DNA of 64,000 nt from Curvibacter sp. Its GTDB lineage: Bacteria; Pseudomonadota; Gammaproteobacteria; Burkholderiales; Burkholderiaceae_C. Both the position numbers and the translations under genes were made by a program. The first letter of the stretch is position 1. Each line of letters begins with the position of its first letter. This document shows positions 45,653 through 54,366 of the stretch, piece after piece. The DNA is taken from contig JADCGR010000017.1 of assembly GCA_020248905.1 (NCBI GenBank), positions 41,782 to 105,781 of the forward strand, written 5' to 3'. The notes under the pieces are model-generated. The model did not search any database. It had not been told where the DNA came from and saw only the letters and a program-made list of their open reading frames with translations.

Positions 45653-46540
45653 ATGACGAAGCATCTTTTGGCCCTCGCGGCGGTAGCGTTTTTTTCTGGT
45701 GGCGTCCATGCGCAGGCTGGCGACACCCTGGCCAAGGTCAAGGCCTCAGGCAAGATCGTGATGGGTGTGCGCGAGTCCTCGACGCCGCTGTCCTACACGC
45801 TGGGCGACGGCAAGTACGCTGGCTACCACGTGGAACTGTGCGAGCGGATCATCAAGGCGGTGGCTCCCGCAGCCAAGGTGGAATACACGCCCGTGACCTC
45901 GGCCAACCGTATTCCCTTGGTGCAGAACGGCACGGTCGACATCGAGTGTGGCTCCACGACGAACAACGCCACCCGCCAGAAGGATGTGGCTTTTGCGGTG
46001 ACCACTTACGTGACCGAGGTCCGCACGGCCGTCAAGGTCGGTTCGGGCATCAACTCGATCGCCCAGCTCAATGGCAAGAACGTCGCCACAACGACGGGCA
46101 CCACCTCGGTGGCCCTGCTGCGCAGGCATGAGCGCGCCACCGGTGTGAACTTCAACGAGGTGTACGGCAAGGACCACGCCGACAGCTTCCTGCTGCTCGA
46201 ATCCGGCCGCGCCGACGCCTTCGTCATGGATGACAACATCCTGGCTGGTCTGATCGCCACTTCCAAGTCGCCGCGTGACTACGCCATCGTGGGTGAGACG
46301 CTCAACATCGAGCCGATTGCCATCATGATCCGCAAGGACGACCCAGTCTTCAAGAAAGCGGTTGATGACTTCATCAAGGCCCAGATGAACAGTGGCGAAC
46401 TCGACAAGCTGTACGCCAAGTGGTTCCTGCAGCCCATCCCGCCCCGCAACACCAGTGTGAACCTGGCCATGGGCAACGTGCTCAAGGAAGTCATCAAGAA
46501 CCCGTCGGACAAGCCCGCCGAGGAATACAACAAGAAGTGA
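45653..46540 (+). CDS. gltI: Glutamate/aspartate ABC transporter substrate-binding protein
   Basis: Periplasmic receptor of 295 residues. Signal peptide HLLALAAVAFFSGGVHAQA; mature motifs VMGVRESSTPLSYTLGDGKY, VTSANRIPLVQNGTVDIECG and STTNNATRQKDVAFAVTTYV; C-terminal WFLQPIPPRNTSVNLAM. AAGGAG precedes ATG 45653. It is followed by a hairpin and then the two permeases and the ATPase, giving a complete gltIJKL order. It is similar to the receptor encoded at 44607, so the two arose by duplication or were joined by transfer. Confidence 0.93.
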   Translation: MTKHLLALAAVAFFSGGVHAQAGDTLAKVKASGKIVMGVRESSTPLSYTLGDGKYAGYHVELCERIIKAVAPAAKVEYTPVTSANRIPLVQNGTVDIECGSTTNNATRQKDVAFAVTTYVTEVRTAVKVGSGINSIAQLNGKNVATTTGTTSVALLRRHERATGVNFNEVYGKDHADSFLLLESGRADAFVMDDNILAGLIATSKSPRDYAIVGETLNIEPIAIMIRKDDPVFKKAVDDFIKAQMNSGELDKLYAKWFLQPIPPRNTSVNLAMGNVLKEVIKNPSDKPAEEYNKK

Positions 46541-46554
46541 GCAGCAACGCCCAG

Positions 46555-46581
46555 CCGGCACCCGCGTCAGGCGGGTGTCGG
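46555..46581 (+). promoter_or_regulatory. Intercistronic hairpin between gltI and gltJ
   Basis: CCGGCACCCGC (46555-46565) and GCGGGTGTCGG (46571-46581) form an 11-bp stem with one G-U pair and a 5-nt loop. No T-run follows, so it is not a simple terminator. Hairpins at this place in ABC operons usually stabilise the receptor message or damp expression of the membrane genes. Confidence 0.65.
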
Positions 46582-46604
46582 CCGCGTGACTTGCCGGAGC
46601 CCTC

Positions 46605-47360
46605 ATGAATCTGGATTGGCAGGTTTTCTGCCTCGATACCATCGACCGGGAGCCTGTCAAAGGCTGCCTCGGTTTCGGGCAGAACCAGACCTATCTGGGG
46701 TGGCTCATCGAGGCCTGGGGCCAGACCCTGATGGTCGCGGTCCTCTCGCTCATCGTGGCGCTCATCGTGGGGTCGCTGATCGGCACCCTGCGGACCCTGC
46801 CCAACAGCCCCTGGCTGGTGCGCTTGGGCAATGCATGGGTCGAACTCTTCCGCAACATCCCCCTTCTGGTGCAGATTTTTCTCTGGTACCACGTGGTGCC
46901 GGTGCTTTTTCCCGTTTTCGCCGATACGCCCAAACTGCTGCTCGTGGTCTTTGGGTTGGGCATCTTTACGTCGGCGCGTATCGCCGAACAGCTGCGAGCC
47001 GGTATCCAGGCACTGCCGCGCGGGCAGCGCTACGCCGCCCAGGCCCTGGGGTTCACGACCTTCCAGAGCTATCGCTACGTGCTACTGCCCATGGCCTACC
47101 GGATCATCATCCCGCCGCTGACCAGCGAGAGCATGAACATCTTCAAGAACTCCTCGGTGGCGTTTGCTGTGTCGATCATGGAGCTCACTTTTTTCGCCCA
47201 GCAGGCGGGCGAGGAAACGTCACGCGGTATCGAAATCTACCTGGGCGTGACCTTGCTTTACGTCGTCTCGGCCCTTGCGATCAATCGCATCATGGCCTAC
47301 ATCGAGCGGCGCGTACGCGTTCCCGGCTTCGTGGCGAGCACCGGCGGCGGAGGCCACTGA
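46605..47360 (+). CDS. gltJ: Amino-acid ABC transporter permease GltJ
   Basis: Inner-membrane permease of 251 residues of the His/Glu/Gln/Arg class. It has five to six spans; WLIEAWGQTLMVAVLSLIVA starts the domain, ELFRNIPLLVQIFLWYH follows, and the EAA loop contains EQLRAGIQALPRGQRYAAQA. It pairs with GltK, encoded one base downstream, and with the ATPase GltL. Confidence 0.93.
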   Translation: MNLDWQVFCLDTIDREPVKGCLGFGQNQTYLGWLIEAWGQTLMVAVLSLIVALIVGSLIGTLRTLPNSPWLVRLGNAWVELFRNIPLLVQIFLWYHVVPVLFPVFADTPKLLLVVFGLGIFTSARIAEQLRAGIQALPRGQRYAAQALGFTTFQSYRYVLLPMAYRIIIPPLTSESMNIFKNSSVAFAVSIMELTFFAQQAGEETSRGIEIYLGVTLLYVVSALAINRIMAYIERRVRVPGFVASTGGGGH

Positions 47361-47361
47361 G

Positions 47362-48030
47362 ATGCCGGCACTGGATTTTTCCTTCTTCACCTGGGAGGTC
47401 TTCCGCGGCTACGTGCTCGGGGGGCTTTATTTCAGCCTGGGTCTGACCGTGGTGGCTACCCTGGGTGGCATCTTATTCGGCACCCTGCTGGCGCTGATGC
47501 GCCTATCCGGTATCAGGGCGCTGGAGATCCCGGCCACCCTCTACGTCAACGGCATGCGCTCCATACCGCTGCTCATGGTGCTGCTCTGGTTCTTCCTGCT
47601 GGTGCCTTTGCTCATCGGCCGGCCCATCGGCGCCGAGTGGTCGGCCGTGATCACTTTCATCGCCTTCGAGGCCGCGTACTTCAGCGAGATCATGCGAGCC
47701 GGCATCCAGTCCATTCCGCGGGGACAGGTCTTTGCTGGCCAGGCGCTGGGCATGACCTACAGCCAGAATATGAAGCAGGTCATCCTGCCGCAGGCGTTTC
47801 GAAACATGCTGCCGGTCCTGCTGACGCAGACCATCATCCTGTTCCAGGATACCTCGCTCGTTTACATCATCACCGCGCACGACATGCTGCATGGCTTCAC
47901 CACGGCCGGCGCCAATCTGAGCCACCCGCGCGAGGCCTACATCCTCGCCGCTGTTTTTTACTTCGTGATCTGCTACACGCTATCCTACTTGGTCAAGCAG
48001 TTGCAGAAAAAAATCGCCATCATCCGCTGA
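47362..48030 (+). CDS. gltK: Amino-acid ABC transporter permease GltK
   Basis: Second permease subunit, 222 residues. Spans start at YVLGGLYFSLGLTVVATLGG; NGMRSIPLLMVLLWFFLLV follows, and the EAA loop is MRAGIQSIPRGQVFAGQALG. ATG 47362 follows the gltJ stop after one base with GGAGG upstream. It ends 10 nt before gltL. Confidence 0.93.
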   Translation: MPALDFSFFTWEVFRGYVLGGLYFSLGLTVVATLGGILFGTLLALMRLSGIRALEIPATLYVNGMRSIPLLMVLLWFFLLVPLLIGRPIGAEWSAVITFIAFEAAYFSEIMRAGIQSIPRGQVFAGQALGMTYSQNMKQVILPQAFRNMLPVLLTQTIILFQDTSLVYIITAHDMLHGFTTAGANLSHPREAYILAAVFYFVICYTLSYLVKQLQKKIAIIR

Positions 48031-48040
48031 CTGAGGCCCC

Positions 48041-48778
48041 ATGATCGAAATCAAGAACGTATCCAAATGGTATGGCCCCGTGCAGGTGCTCAACAGCTGC
48101 TCGGTCAATATCGGCAAGGGCGACGTCGTGGTGGTCTGCGGTCCGTCGGGTTCCGGCAAATCCACGCTGATTAAGACCGTCAACGGCCTGGAGCCAATCC
48201 AGCAGGGCGAGATACTGGTCGACGGCGTGAACCTGTACGCACCGGGCACTGATCTGCCCAAACTGCGCAGCCGCGTCGGCATGGTGTTCCAGAGTTTCGA
48301 GCTCTTCCCCCATCTGTCCGTCACGGAAAACCTGACCCTCGCGCAAGTCAAGGTGCTGGGGCGCAGCCTGGACGAAGCCAAGGTCCGAGGGCTCAAGATG
48401 CTCGACCGCGTAGGTCTGATGGCACACAAGGACAAGTTCCCGGGCCAGCTATCCGGCGGGCAGCAGCAGCGTGTGGCCATCGCCCGCGCCCTTTCCATGG
48501 ACCCCATCGTCATGCTGTTCGACGAGCCGACGTCCGCGCTCGACCCTGAAATGGTTGGCGAGGTGCTTGACGTGATGGTCACCCTGGCCCGAGAGGGCAT
48601 GACTATGATGGTCGTCACGCATGAAATGGGCTTTGCGCGCAAGGTCGCCAACCGCGTGATCTTTATCGACGTCGGCGGCCGTATCCTGGAAGACTGCAGC
48701 AAGGAAGAGTTCTTCGAGCATCCGGAGAACCGCCAGCCGCGGACCAAGGATTTCCTCGACAAGATCCTCGCGCACTGA
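48041..48778 (+). CDS. gltL: Amino-acid ABC transporter ATP-binding protein GltL
   Basis: ATPase of 245 residues for acidic amino-acid uptake: Walker [13 protein letters not shown]-loop [15 protein letters not shown], signature LSGGQQQR, Walker [13 protein letters not shown], and switch His in VVTHEMGFA. Works as a dimer under GltJ/GltK. Last gene of the glt operon; a long palindrome follows. Confidence 0.95.
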   Translation: MIEIKNVSKWYGPVQVLNSCSVNIGKGDVVVVCGPSGSGKSTLIKTVNGLEPIQQGEILVDGVNLYAPGTDLPKLRSRVGMVFQSFELFPHLSVTENLTLAQVKVLGRSLDEAKVRGLKMLDRVGLMAHKDKFPGQLSGGQQQRVAIARALSMDPIVMLFDEPTSALDPEMVGEVLDVMVTLAREGMTMMVVTHEMGFARKVANRVIFIDVGGRILEDCSKEEFFEHPENRQPRTKDFLDKILAH

Positions 48779-48791
48779 CATCGGCGCTACT

Positions 48792-48874
48792 GCGCGGGCG
48801 CATAGCTTCGTTGCAGCCCACAGAAAATCCTCACGACCCTCAAGGTCGCTCCGGTTTTCTGAGGGCGCCCGCGC
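48792..48874. repeat. Long imperfect palindrome between gltL and pyrC
   Basis: Outer arms GCGCGGGCGC (48792-48801) and GCGCCCGCGC (48865-48874) are perfect. Inside them, CAGAAAATCC (48821-48830) pairs with TCCGGTTTTCTG (48850-48861), and ACGACC with GGTCG closes a short loop. The structure could end glt transcription or be a repeated palindromic unit of this genome; no typical T-run follows. Confidence 0.6.
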
Positions 48875-48936
48875 CTCGCACTGCATCCCGCTCGCTACGC
48901 GCTGGATAGGCATTGGCGTTTTGGGACAATAGCGGC

Positions 48937-49968
48937 ATGACGCAAGAAATCACCATCACCCGTCCCGACGACTGGCATCTGCACGTGCGCGACGGTGCGG
49001 CGATGGCGACCGTGGTGCCGCACACGGCGCGGCAGTTTGGGCGCGCCATCATCATGCCCAACCTCAGACCCCCCGTCACTACGGCCACCGAGGCCGCGCA
49101 CTATCGCGCGCGCATCCGCGCGGCCGTGCCTGCCGGTGTCGCGTTTGAGCCCCTGATGACGCTCTACCTCACGGACAACCTTCCGCCCGAGGAAATCGAG
49201 CGGGCCCGCGCAATCGGGGTGGTGGCGTGCAAGCTCTACCCGGCCGGCGCCACGACCAACAGCGATGCCGGCGTGACGGACATCCGCAAGACCTACAAGA
49301 CGCTCGAAGCCATGCAGCGCGAGGGTCTGCTGCTGCTCGTGCACGGCGAAGTCACCAGTCCCGACATCGACCTCTTCGACCGCGAGGCCGCGTTCATCGA
49401 CCAGCAGCTCAAGCCCCTGCGGCGCGATTTCCCGGAGCTGAAAATCGTGTTCGAGCACATTACCACCAAGGAAGCGGCCCAGTACGTGATAGAAAGCGAC
49501 CGCTATACCGCCGCGACCATCACGGCCCATCACCTGCTCTACAACCGCAACGCGATCTTTACTGGCGGTGTGCGCCCGCATTACTACTGCCTGCCCGTGC
49601 TCAAGCGCGAAGTCCATCGCCAGGCGCTGGTGGCCGCAGCCACCAGCGCAAGCCCGAAGTTCTTCCTGGGTACCGACAGCGCGCCGCATCCCGCCCATCT
49701 CAAGGAGCACGCCACGGGTTGCGCTGGCTGCTACACCGCCCACGCCGCCATCGAGATGTATGCCGAGGCCTTTGACGCAGCAGGTGCACTGGACAAGCTT
49801 GAAGGGTTCGCCAGTTTCCATGGCGCCGATTTCTACGGTCTGCCGCGCAACAATGGCACTATCACTCTGCGACGCGAGAGCTGGACGCCGCCCGAAAGTT
49901 TTCCTTTCGGTGAGGCCGAACTCAAGCCGCTGCGCTCGGGCGAGGCGCTGCCTTGGCGGATGCTCTAG
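48937..49968 (+). CDS. pyrC: Dihydroorotase (class II, homodimeric)
   Basis: Third step of pyrimidine synthesis: reversible cyclisation of carbamoyl-aspartate to dihydroorotate with two zinc ions. It has 343 residues: [10 protein letters not shown] (first His pair), the carbamylated lysine in [29 protein letters not shown], and the catalytic Asp in [16 protein letters not shown] 48937 gives the conserved N-terminus; TTG 48913 is unlikely. The next gene starts within its last 16 nt. Confidence 0.97.
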   Translation: MTQEITITRPDDWHLHVRDGAAMATVVPHTARQFGRAIIMPNLRPPVTTATEAAHYRARIRAAVPAGVAFEPLMTLYLTDNLPPEEIERARAIGVVACKLYPAGATTNSDAGVTDIRKTYKTLEAMQREGLLLLVHGEVTSPDIDLFDREAAFIDQQLKPLRRDFPELKIVFEHITTKEAAQYVIESDRYTAATITAHHLLYNRNAIFTGGVRPHYYCLPVLKREVHRQALVAAATSASPKFFLGTDSAPHPAHLKEHATGCAGCYTAHAAIEMYAEAFDAAGALDKLEGFASFHGADFYGLPRNNGTITLRRESWTPPESFPFGEAELKPLRSGEALPWRML

Positions 49969-50711
49969 CCGAGGCTTTGCCCATCGACTGGTCGGCGCCG
50001 TGGCTGGCGCCGCTGCGGGACGTGGGGGCGCCGCTGGCACAGTCCGTGAACCAGGGCCTGAGCAACGCCAGCGCGCTCGATGCTGCAAGCGGCTCCGTGC
50101 GATTCATCTCTCAGGCGGAACTGCCCCCTGGCGCGGCCTACGAGCCTTACATCTTCGAGAGCGGACGCGTGCCGACGCGCGAGGGACTGCACGATTTCTT
50201 CAACGGCCTCATCTGGCTGCATTTTCCCCAGACCAAGCAAAAGCTTAACGCACTGCAGGCCTCGGCCATGGCGCGCGACGGGATCGGCTCTGTGCGCGGT
50301 CCCGTGCGCGATGCGGCCACACTGTTTGACGAAAACGCCGCCCTGCTGCAGGCGCCCGAGGCACTGTGGGAAGCACTGCGCGCCCGCGACTGGCGACGCC
50401 TGTTTGTCGAGTTACGCGAGCAGTGGGCGCAGACGCAGGTCACGCTCTTTGGTCATGCGTTGATTGAGAAGCTGGTGCAGCCGCGCAAGGACATCACCGC
50501 TCATGCCTACCGGCTGCCGTGGCAACTCCCAGCCCAAGAAATCGACGACTGGCTGGCTTGCGACCTGGAGCCAGAGTCGCTGGCGCGAAAGCCCTTTGAG
50601 CCGTTGCCGGTGCTGGGCGTGCCGGGATGGTGGGCAGCTAACGAAGTGAGCGCCTTCTATGACGATGCCAACGTGTTTCGGCGGCGGGGCTTATCCCTCC
50701 TGGGCGGTTGA
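49953..50711 (+). CDS. DUF3025 protein
   Basis: 252 residues, function unknown. The DUF3025 pattern is clear: [20 protein letters not shown] followed by [20 protein letters not shown], then [20 protein letters not shown]. Soluble and cytoplasmic, with no signal peptide or membrane span. It starts at TTG 49953, 16 nt inside pyrC, so it is probably coupled to it. ATG-free N-terminus until residue 100 makes the TTG the best choice. Confidence 0.82.
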   Translation: MADALAEALPIDWSAPWLAPLRDVGAPLAQSVNQGLSNASALDAASGSVRFISQAELPPGAAYEPYIFESGRVPTREGLHDFFNGLIWLHFPQTKQKLNALQASAMARDGIGSVRGPVRDAATLFDENAALLQAPEALWEALRARDWRRLFVELREQWAQTQVTLFGHALIEKLVQPRKDITAHAYRLPWQLPAQEIDDWLACDLEPESLARKPFEPLPVLGVPGWWAANEVSAFYDDANVFRRRGLSLLGG

Positions 50712-50754
50712 CGTTTCAATTCGCTACGTCCGATATGGATTTGGGCCGCCTGGG

Positions 50755-50785
50755 CTTGATTTGGACTCTTTCAGCCTTACCATCT
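50755..50785 (+). promoter_or_regulatory. Possible heat-shock (sigma-32-like) promoter of htpX
   Basis: CTTGATT (50755-50761) and TACCATCT (50778-50785) resemble the sigma-32 elements CTTGAAA and CCCCATNT with a 16-nt spacer, at the long end of the usual range. htpX is heat-shock controlled in E. coli. The match is partial, so this is a weak call. Confidence 0.3.
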
Positions 50786-50828
50786 GCGGCATCGGTCCGC
50801 CTTTGCCGGGCTGTTTTTGAGGGTAAGC

Positions 50829-51704
50829 ATGAAACGCATCATTCTTTTCGTCCTGACCAACCTCGCCGTGGTGGTCGTGCTGGGCATCGTCGCCAGCCTG
50901 CTGGGCGTCAACAAGTTCCTTACTGCCAACGGTCTCAATCTAGGCGCGCTGCTGGGCTTTGCGCTCATCATGGGTTTTGGGGGGGCCTTCATCTCACTGC
51001 TCATCAGCAAGCCGGTGGCCAAGTGGAGCGCAGGTGTGCAGATCATTGAGCAGCCGCAGACGCCCGATGAAGCCTGGATCGTCAACACCGTGCGCAAGTT
51101 TGCTGATCAGGCAGGCATCGGCATGCCTGAAGTCGGCATCTTCGAGGGCGACCCCAACGCGTTTGCCACGGGCGCCTTCAAGAACTCGGCGCTGGTGGCG
51201 GTGTCCACTGGCCTGCTGCAGAACATGACTCGCGAGGAGGTGGAGGCCGTCATCGGCCACGAAGTGGCGCATATTGCCAACGGCGACATGGTCACCATGA
51301 CCCTGATCCAGGGCGTGATGAACACCTTTGTGGTATTCATCAGCCGCGTGGTGGGCTATGCGGTGGACAGCTTCCTGCGCCGCAATGACGAGGCGAGCTC
51401 GGGCCCCGGCATCGGCTACTTCGTGACGACCATCGTCATGGATATTCTGCTGGGCGTGCTCGCCGCCATCATCGTGGCCTGGTTCTCGCGCCAGCGCGAG
51501 TTCCGTGCCGACGCCGGTGCCGCCCAGCTTATGGGTCGCAAGCAGCCCATGATCAACGCTTTGGCGCGGCTGGGCGGTCTGCACACGGCCGAGTTGCCCA
51601 AGAGCATGGCAGCCATGGGCATTGCTGGCAGTATCGGCAAGCTGTTCTCGACCCACCCGCCCATCGAAGAGCGTATCGCCGCGCTGCAGAACAAGCTGGG
51701 CTGA
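50829..51704 (+). CDS. htpX: Membrane zinc protease HtpX
   Basis: M48B endopeptidase of the inner membrane that degrades damaged membrane proteins. It has 291 residues: two N-terminal spans (residues 4-26 and 36-58), the zinc motif HEVAH at 144-148, two more hydrophobic spans after it, and the third ligand in the [14 protein letters not shown] helix. [12 protein letters not shown] closes the protein. ATG 50829 is chosen over an upstream TTG. A strong terminator follows. Confidence 0.96.
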   Translation: MKRIILFVLTNLAVVVVLGIVASLLGVNKFLTANGLNLGALLGFALIMGFGGAFISLLISKPVAKWSAGVQIIEQPQTPDEAWIVNTVRKFADQAGIGMPEVGIFEGDPNAFATGAFKNSALVAVSTGLLQNMTREEVEAVIGHEVAHIANGDMVTMTLIQGVMNTFVVFISRVVGYAVDSFLRRNDEASSGPGIGYFVTTIVMDILLGVLAAIIVAWFSRQREFRADAGAAQLMGRKQPMINALARLGGLHTAELPKSMAAMGIAGSIGKLFSTHPPIEERIAALQNKLG

Positions 51705-51725
51705 GCGTCACGCACTTCCGATCCG

Positions 51726-51755
51726 GCCGGCCCCGTACGCGGGGCCGGCTTTTTT
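51726..51755 (+). terminator. Rho-independent terminator after htpX
   Basis: A perfect 10-bp stem, GCCGGCCCCG (51726-51735) with CGGGGCCGGC (51740-51749), has a TACG loop and is followed by six T. It lies 22 nt after the htpX stop. Confidence 0.95.
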
Positions 51756-51822
51756 ATGCCCGCACCGCCCCGGGTTCTGGCAGACTCGGTCGGGCGTGCC
51801 AATCACCGATGACGGGGGCCTT

Positions 51823-52134
51823 ATGACCACATACCGCACACCACTGCTGATCCTGCTCTGTGCCGCCGCGTGCGGCGCAGCTTCGGCGCAGGCGCCGCAG
51901 AGTTGCGAGGAAGCCTGGGCCCAGTACAACGAGTTCAAGGATCGCAACGAGATGGAGCCGGGGCGCCATGCCTACACGGTGTACGGCGCCAATGTGCGGG
52001 CCCTGTGCGGCGCGCAGGCCTTGCCAGTGCCGCCGGGCACGGACACGCCGCGCATCATCCGCCGGCCACCCCAGGCACCCCGGCCGCCCGAAAAGCCTGC
52101 GGCACCGGGTGCGCCACAGCCCCCAGGCCGCTAG
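51823..52134 (+). CDS. Small secreted Pro-rich protein, unknown
   Basis: 103 residues, not recognised. A signal peptide (PLLILLCAAACGAASAQA) precedes a short domain with two Cys (QSCEEAWAQYNEF; VRALCGAQAL) that may form a disulfide. The tail is rich in Pro, Ala and Arg (RRPPQAPRPPEKPAAPGAPQ). Probably periplasmic. Own transcription is likely because the htpX terminator is just upstream. It is convergent with the next gene, whose end lies 12 nt away. Confidence 0.65.
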   Translation: MTTYRTPLLILLCAAACGAASAQAPQSCEEAWAQYNEFKDRNEMEPGRHAYTVYGANVRALCGAQALPVPPGTDTPRIIRRPPQAPRPPEKPAAPGAPQPPGR

Positions 52135-52146
52135 GCGGCTGCGGGG

Positions 52147-53880
52147 TCAGCCCGCCAGGTCCATCGCCACAGCCTCGGCGACCTTGATGCCGTCCACCCC
52201 CGCCGAGAGGATACCGCCCGCATAGCCCGCGCCCTCGCCAGCCGGGTAAAGGCCCCGCACGTTCAGGCTCTGGAAGTCTTCGCCGCGCGGGATGCGCATG
52301 GGTGAAGACGTCCGGGTTTCCACGCCGGTCAGCACGGCGTCATGCATGTCAAAGCCCTTGATCTTGCGGCCGAAAGCCGGCAGCGCCTCGCGCATCGCTT
52401 CAATCGCATAGCCCGGCAGCGCTGCATGGAGGTCGCCGAGCTTCACGCCTGGCTTGTAGGAGGGCAGCACGCTGCCAAAGTCTGTTGACGGCTGACCCGC
52501 AATGAAGTCACCGACCAGCTGGCCCGGTGCCTCGTAGCTACTGCCCCCCAGCACAAAGGCGCGGGCTTCAAGCTTGCGCTGCATCACGACGCCGGCAAGC
52601 GGGTGGTGCTGCGCCGGCTGCAGTCGGGCCATCTCCGCTGCCTCGGTCGCGTAACGCGCGCCGTCCTCAGGGCCGAAGGCGGCCAGCCAGTCTGCGGTCG
52701 CATCTACCGGGTTCAGATAGTCTTCCGGTTCGATCCCGACCACGATCCCGGCGTTGGCGTTGCGCTCGTTGCGCGAGTACTGACTCATACCGTTGGTGAC
52801 AACGCGCCCGGGTTCCGAGGTGGCGGCCACCACGGTTCCGCCGGGGCACATGCAGAAGCTGTACACCGCGCGTCCGTTCTTCGCATGGTGCACCAGCTTG
52901 TAATCCGCCGCTCCCAGCATGGGATGGCCAGCGAAATTGCCCCAGCGCGCCCGGTCGATCACGCCCTGAGGATGCTCGATTCGAAAGCCGATGGAGAAGG
53001 GCTTGGCCTGCAGCACCACGCCCCGGTCCCAAAGCATGGCAAAGGTGTCGCGCGAACTGTGGCCCAGGGCCAGCACCACATGCCGGGCCGGCAGCTCATG
53101 GCTCTGTCCTGTCGCCTGGTCAAGCAAGCGCAGGCCGCGCAGCGTCTTGCCCTGCGGCGTCTCGTCGATCAGCAGGTCGGTGACACGCTGCTGGAAGCGG
53201 ATTTCTCCGCCGAGGGCTTCGATCCGTTCGCGGATGCCCTCGACCACTTTCACCAGCTTGAAGGTGCCAATGTGCGGATGGGCCTCGAACAGAATCTCGG
53301 GCGGCGCCCCCGCATCGACAAACTCCTGCATCACCTTGCGGCCCAGGTGGCGCGGGTCCTTGATCTGGCTGTAGAGCTTGCCGTCGCTGAAGGTACCGGC
53401 GCCGCCCTCGCCAAATTGCACGTTCGATTCGGCTTGCAGCACCTTTTTGCGCCACAGCCCCCAGGTGTCCTTGGTGCGCTCACGCACGGTTTTGCCGCGC
53501 TCCAGCACGATGGGCCGCAAGCCCATCTGCGCCAGCAGCAGGGCGGCAAAGATGCCGCAGGGCCCAAAGCCCACGACCACCGGACGCTCTTGCAGGCCGG
53601 CTGGGGCCTGCACCGGGGGCCGGTAGATCAGATCGGGGCTCGGGCCGATGTGCGGGTGCTTGCCGAACTGTTCGAGCAGCCGGGCTTCGAGTTCGGGCGC
53701 CAGTTCCACGTCCACGATGTAGACCTGCAGCAGCTCGGCCTTGCGCGCGTCGAAGCTGCGCTTGTAGACGGTGTGGCGCTTGAGCTCGGCGGGTGAGATG
53801 CCCAGGGTCCTGGCGATGAGCGCGGGCAGGGCGTCGGACGCATGCTCCAGCGGGAGCTTGAGTTCGGTTAGTCGGATCAT
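52147..53880 (-). CDS. FAD-dependent oxidoreductase (COG2509)
   Basis: 577 residues. After an N-terminal domain of about 95 residues (LPALIARTLGISPAELKRH) comes the FAD-binding motif VVGFGPCGIFAALLLAQMGL. EGGAGTFSDGKLYSQIKDP, ALGHSSRDTFAML, GFRIEHPQGVID and the C-terminal VRGLYPAGEGAGYAGGILSA follow; these are the marks of COG2509 flavoproteins related to BaiN/HI0933. The reaction is not known. ATG 53880 is well placed. No partner gene is adjacent. Confidence 0.9.
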   Translation of the reverse strand: MIRLTELKLPLEHASDALPALIARTLGISPAELKRHTVYKRSFDARKAELLQVYIVDVELAPELEARLLEQFGKHPHIGPSPDLIYRPPVQAPAGLQERPVVVGFGPCGIFAALLLAQMGLRPIVLERGKTVRERTKDTWGLWRKKVLQAESNVQFGEGGAGTFSDGKLYSQIKDPRHLGRKVMQEFVDAGAPPEILFEAHPHIGTFKLVKVVEGIRERIEALGGEIRFQQRVTDLLIDETPQGKTLRGLRLLDQATGQSHELPARHVVLALGHSSRDTFAMLWDRGVVLQAKPFSIGFRIEHPQGVIDRARWGNFAGHPMLGAADYKLVHHAKNGRAVYSFCMCPGGTVVAATSEPGRVVTNGMSQYSRNERNANAGIVVGIEPEDYLNPVDATADWLAAFGPEDGARYATEAAEMARLQPAQHHPLAGVVMQRKLEARAFVLGGSSYEAPGQLVGDFIAGQPSTDFGSVLPSYKPGVKLGDLHAALPGYAIEAMREALPAFGRKIKGFDMHDAVLTGVETRTSSPMRIPRGEDFQSLNVRGLYPAGEGAGYAGGILSAGVDGIKVAEAVAMDLAG

Positions 53881-53958
53881 GGCTTGTGTCGATCAAGCAA
53901 GAAAGGCCGCCATGATACGCGCGCGGCCCGTCCAGACCCTCGGTGACGCGCTTGCGAG

Positions 53959-53964
53959 GATAAT
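53959..53964 (+). promoter_or_regulatory. -10 element of the rnpB promoter
   Basis: GATAAT ends 7 nt before the predicted 5' end of RNase P RNA at 53972, the expected distance. No good -35 hexamer is visible at 16-18 nt upstream. Confidence 0.5.
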
Positions 53965-53971
53965 CACGCCC

Positions 53972-54313
53972 GTGAAGTCGGCTGGACCGCCGCTGGTGCG
54001 AGCTGGGAAACCAGGCACTGGAGGAACGTCCGGACTGCGCAGGGCAGCGTAGGAGGTAACACCTCTCCACCGCGAGGTGAGGATCAGAGCAACAGAGACG
54101 AGTCGCTACAGGGCAACCTGCAGCGGGTGAAACGGGCAATCTCTACGCGCAGCAATACCAAATAGGCACACCATGACGGGGCCCCCCGAGTGTGCGGGTA
54201 GGTAGCACCGAGCCGGGCGGGCGACCCCCGGCCCAGATAAATGGCGGTCACGCCGCGGCTGAATCCCAGTTCAGGCGTGGTGCACAGAATCCGGCTTACA
54301 GGCCGGCTTCACA
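53972..54313 (+). ncRNA. rnpB: RNase P RNA (class A)
   Basis: Catalytic RNA that matures tRNA 5' ends. The first helix pairs GTGAAGTCGGC (from 53972) with GCCGGCTTCAC (ending 54312). Conserved region I reads GAGGAACGTCCGGACT from 54021, with a C where most have A. CAGAATCCGGCTTACAG (from 54284) is the conserved 3' block that carries the tRNA CCA-binding neighbourhood. Length about 341 nt is usual for beta-proteobacteria. Ends are set by helix pairing and may be off by a few bases. Confidence 0.95.
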
Positions 54314-54323
54314 CTTATTCAGA

Positions 54324-54353
54324 CGGGCGCTGCATGGGCAGCACCCGTTTTCT
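54324..54353 (+). terminator. Terminator of rnpB
   Basis: Stem CGGGCGCTGC (54324-54333) with GCAGCACCCG (54338-54347), one C-A mismatch, a 4-nt loop, then TTTTCT. It is also positioned to end the opposing Rrf2 transcript region only weakly. Confidence 0.75.
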
Positions 54354-54366
54354 CTACCGGTCGGGC

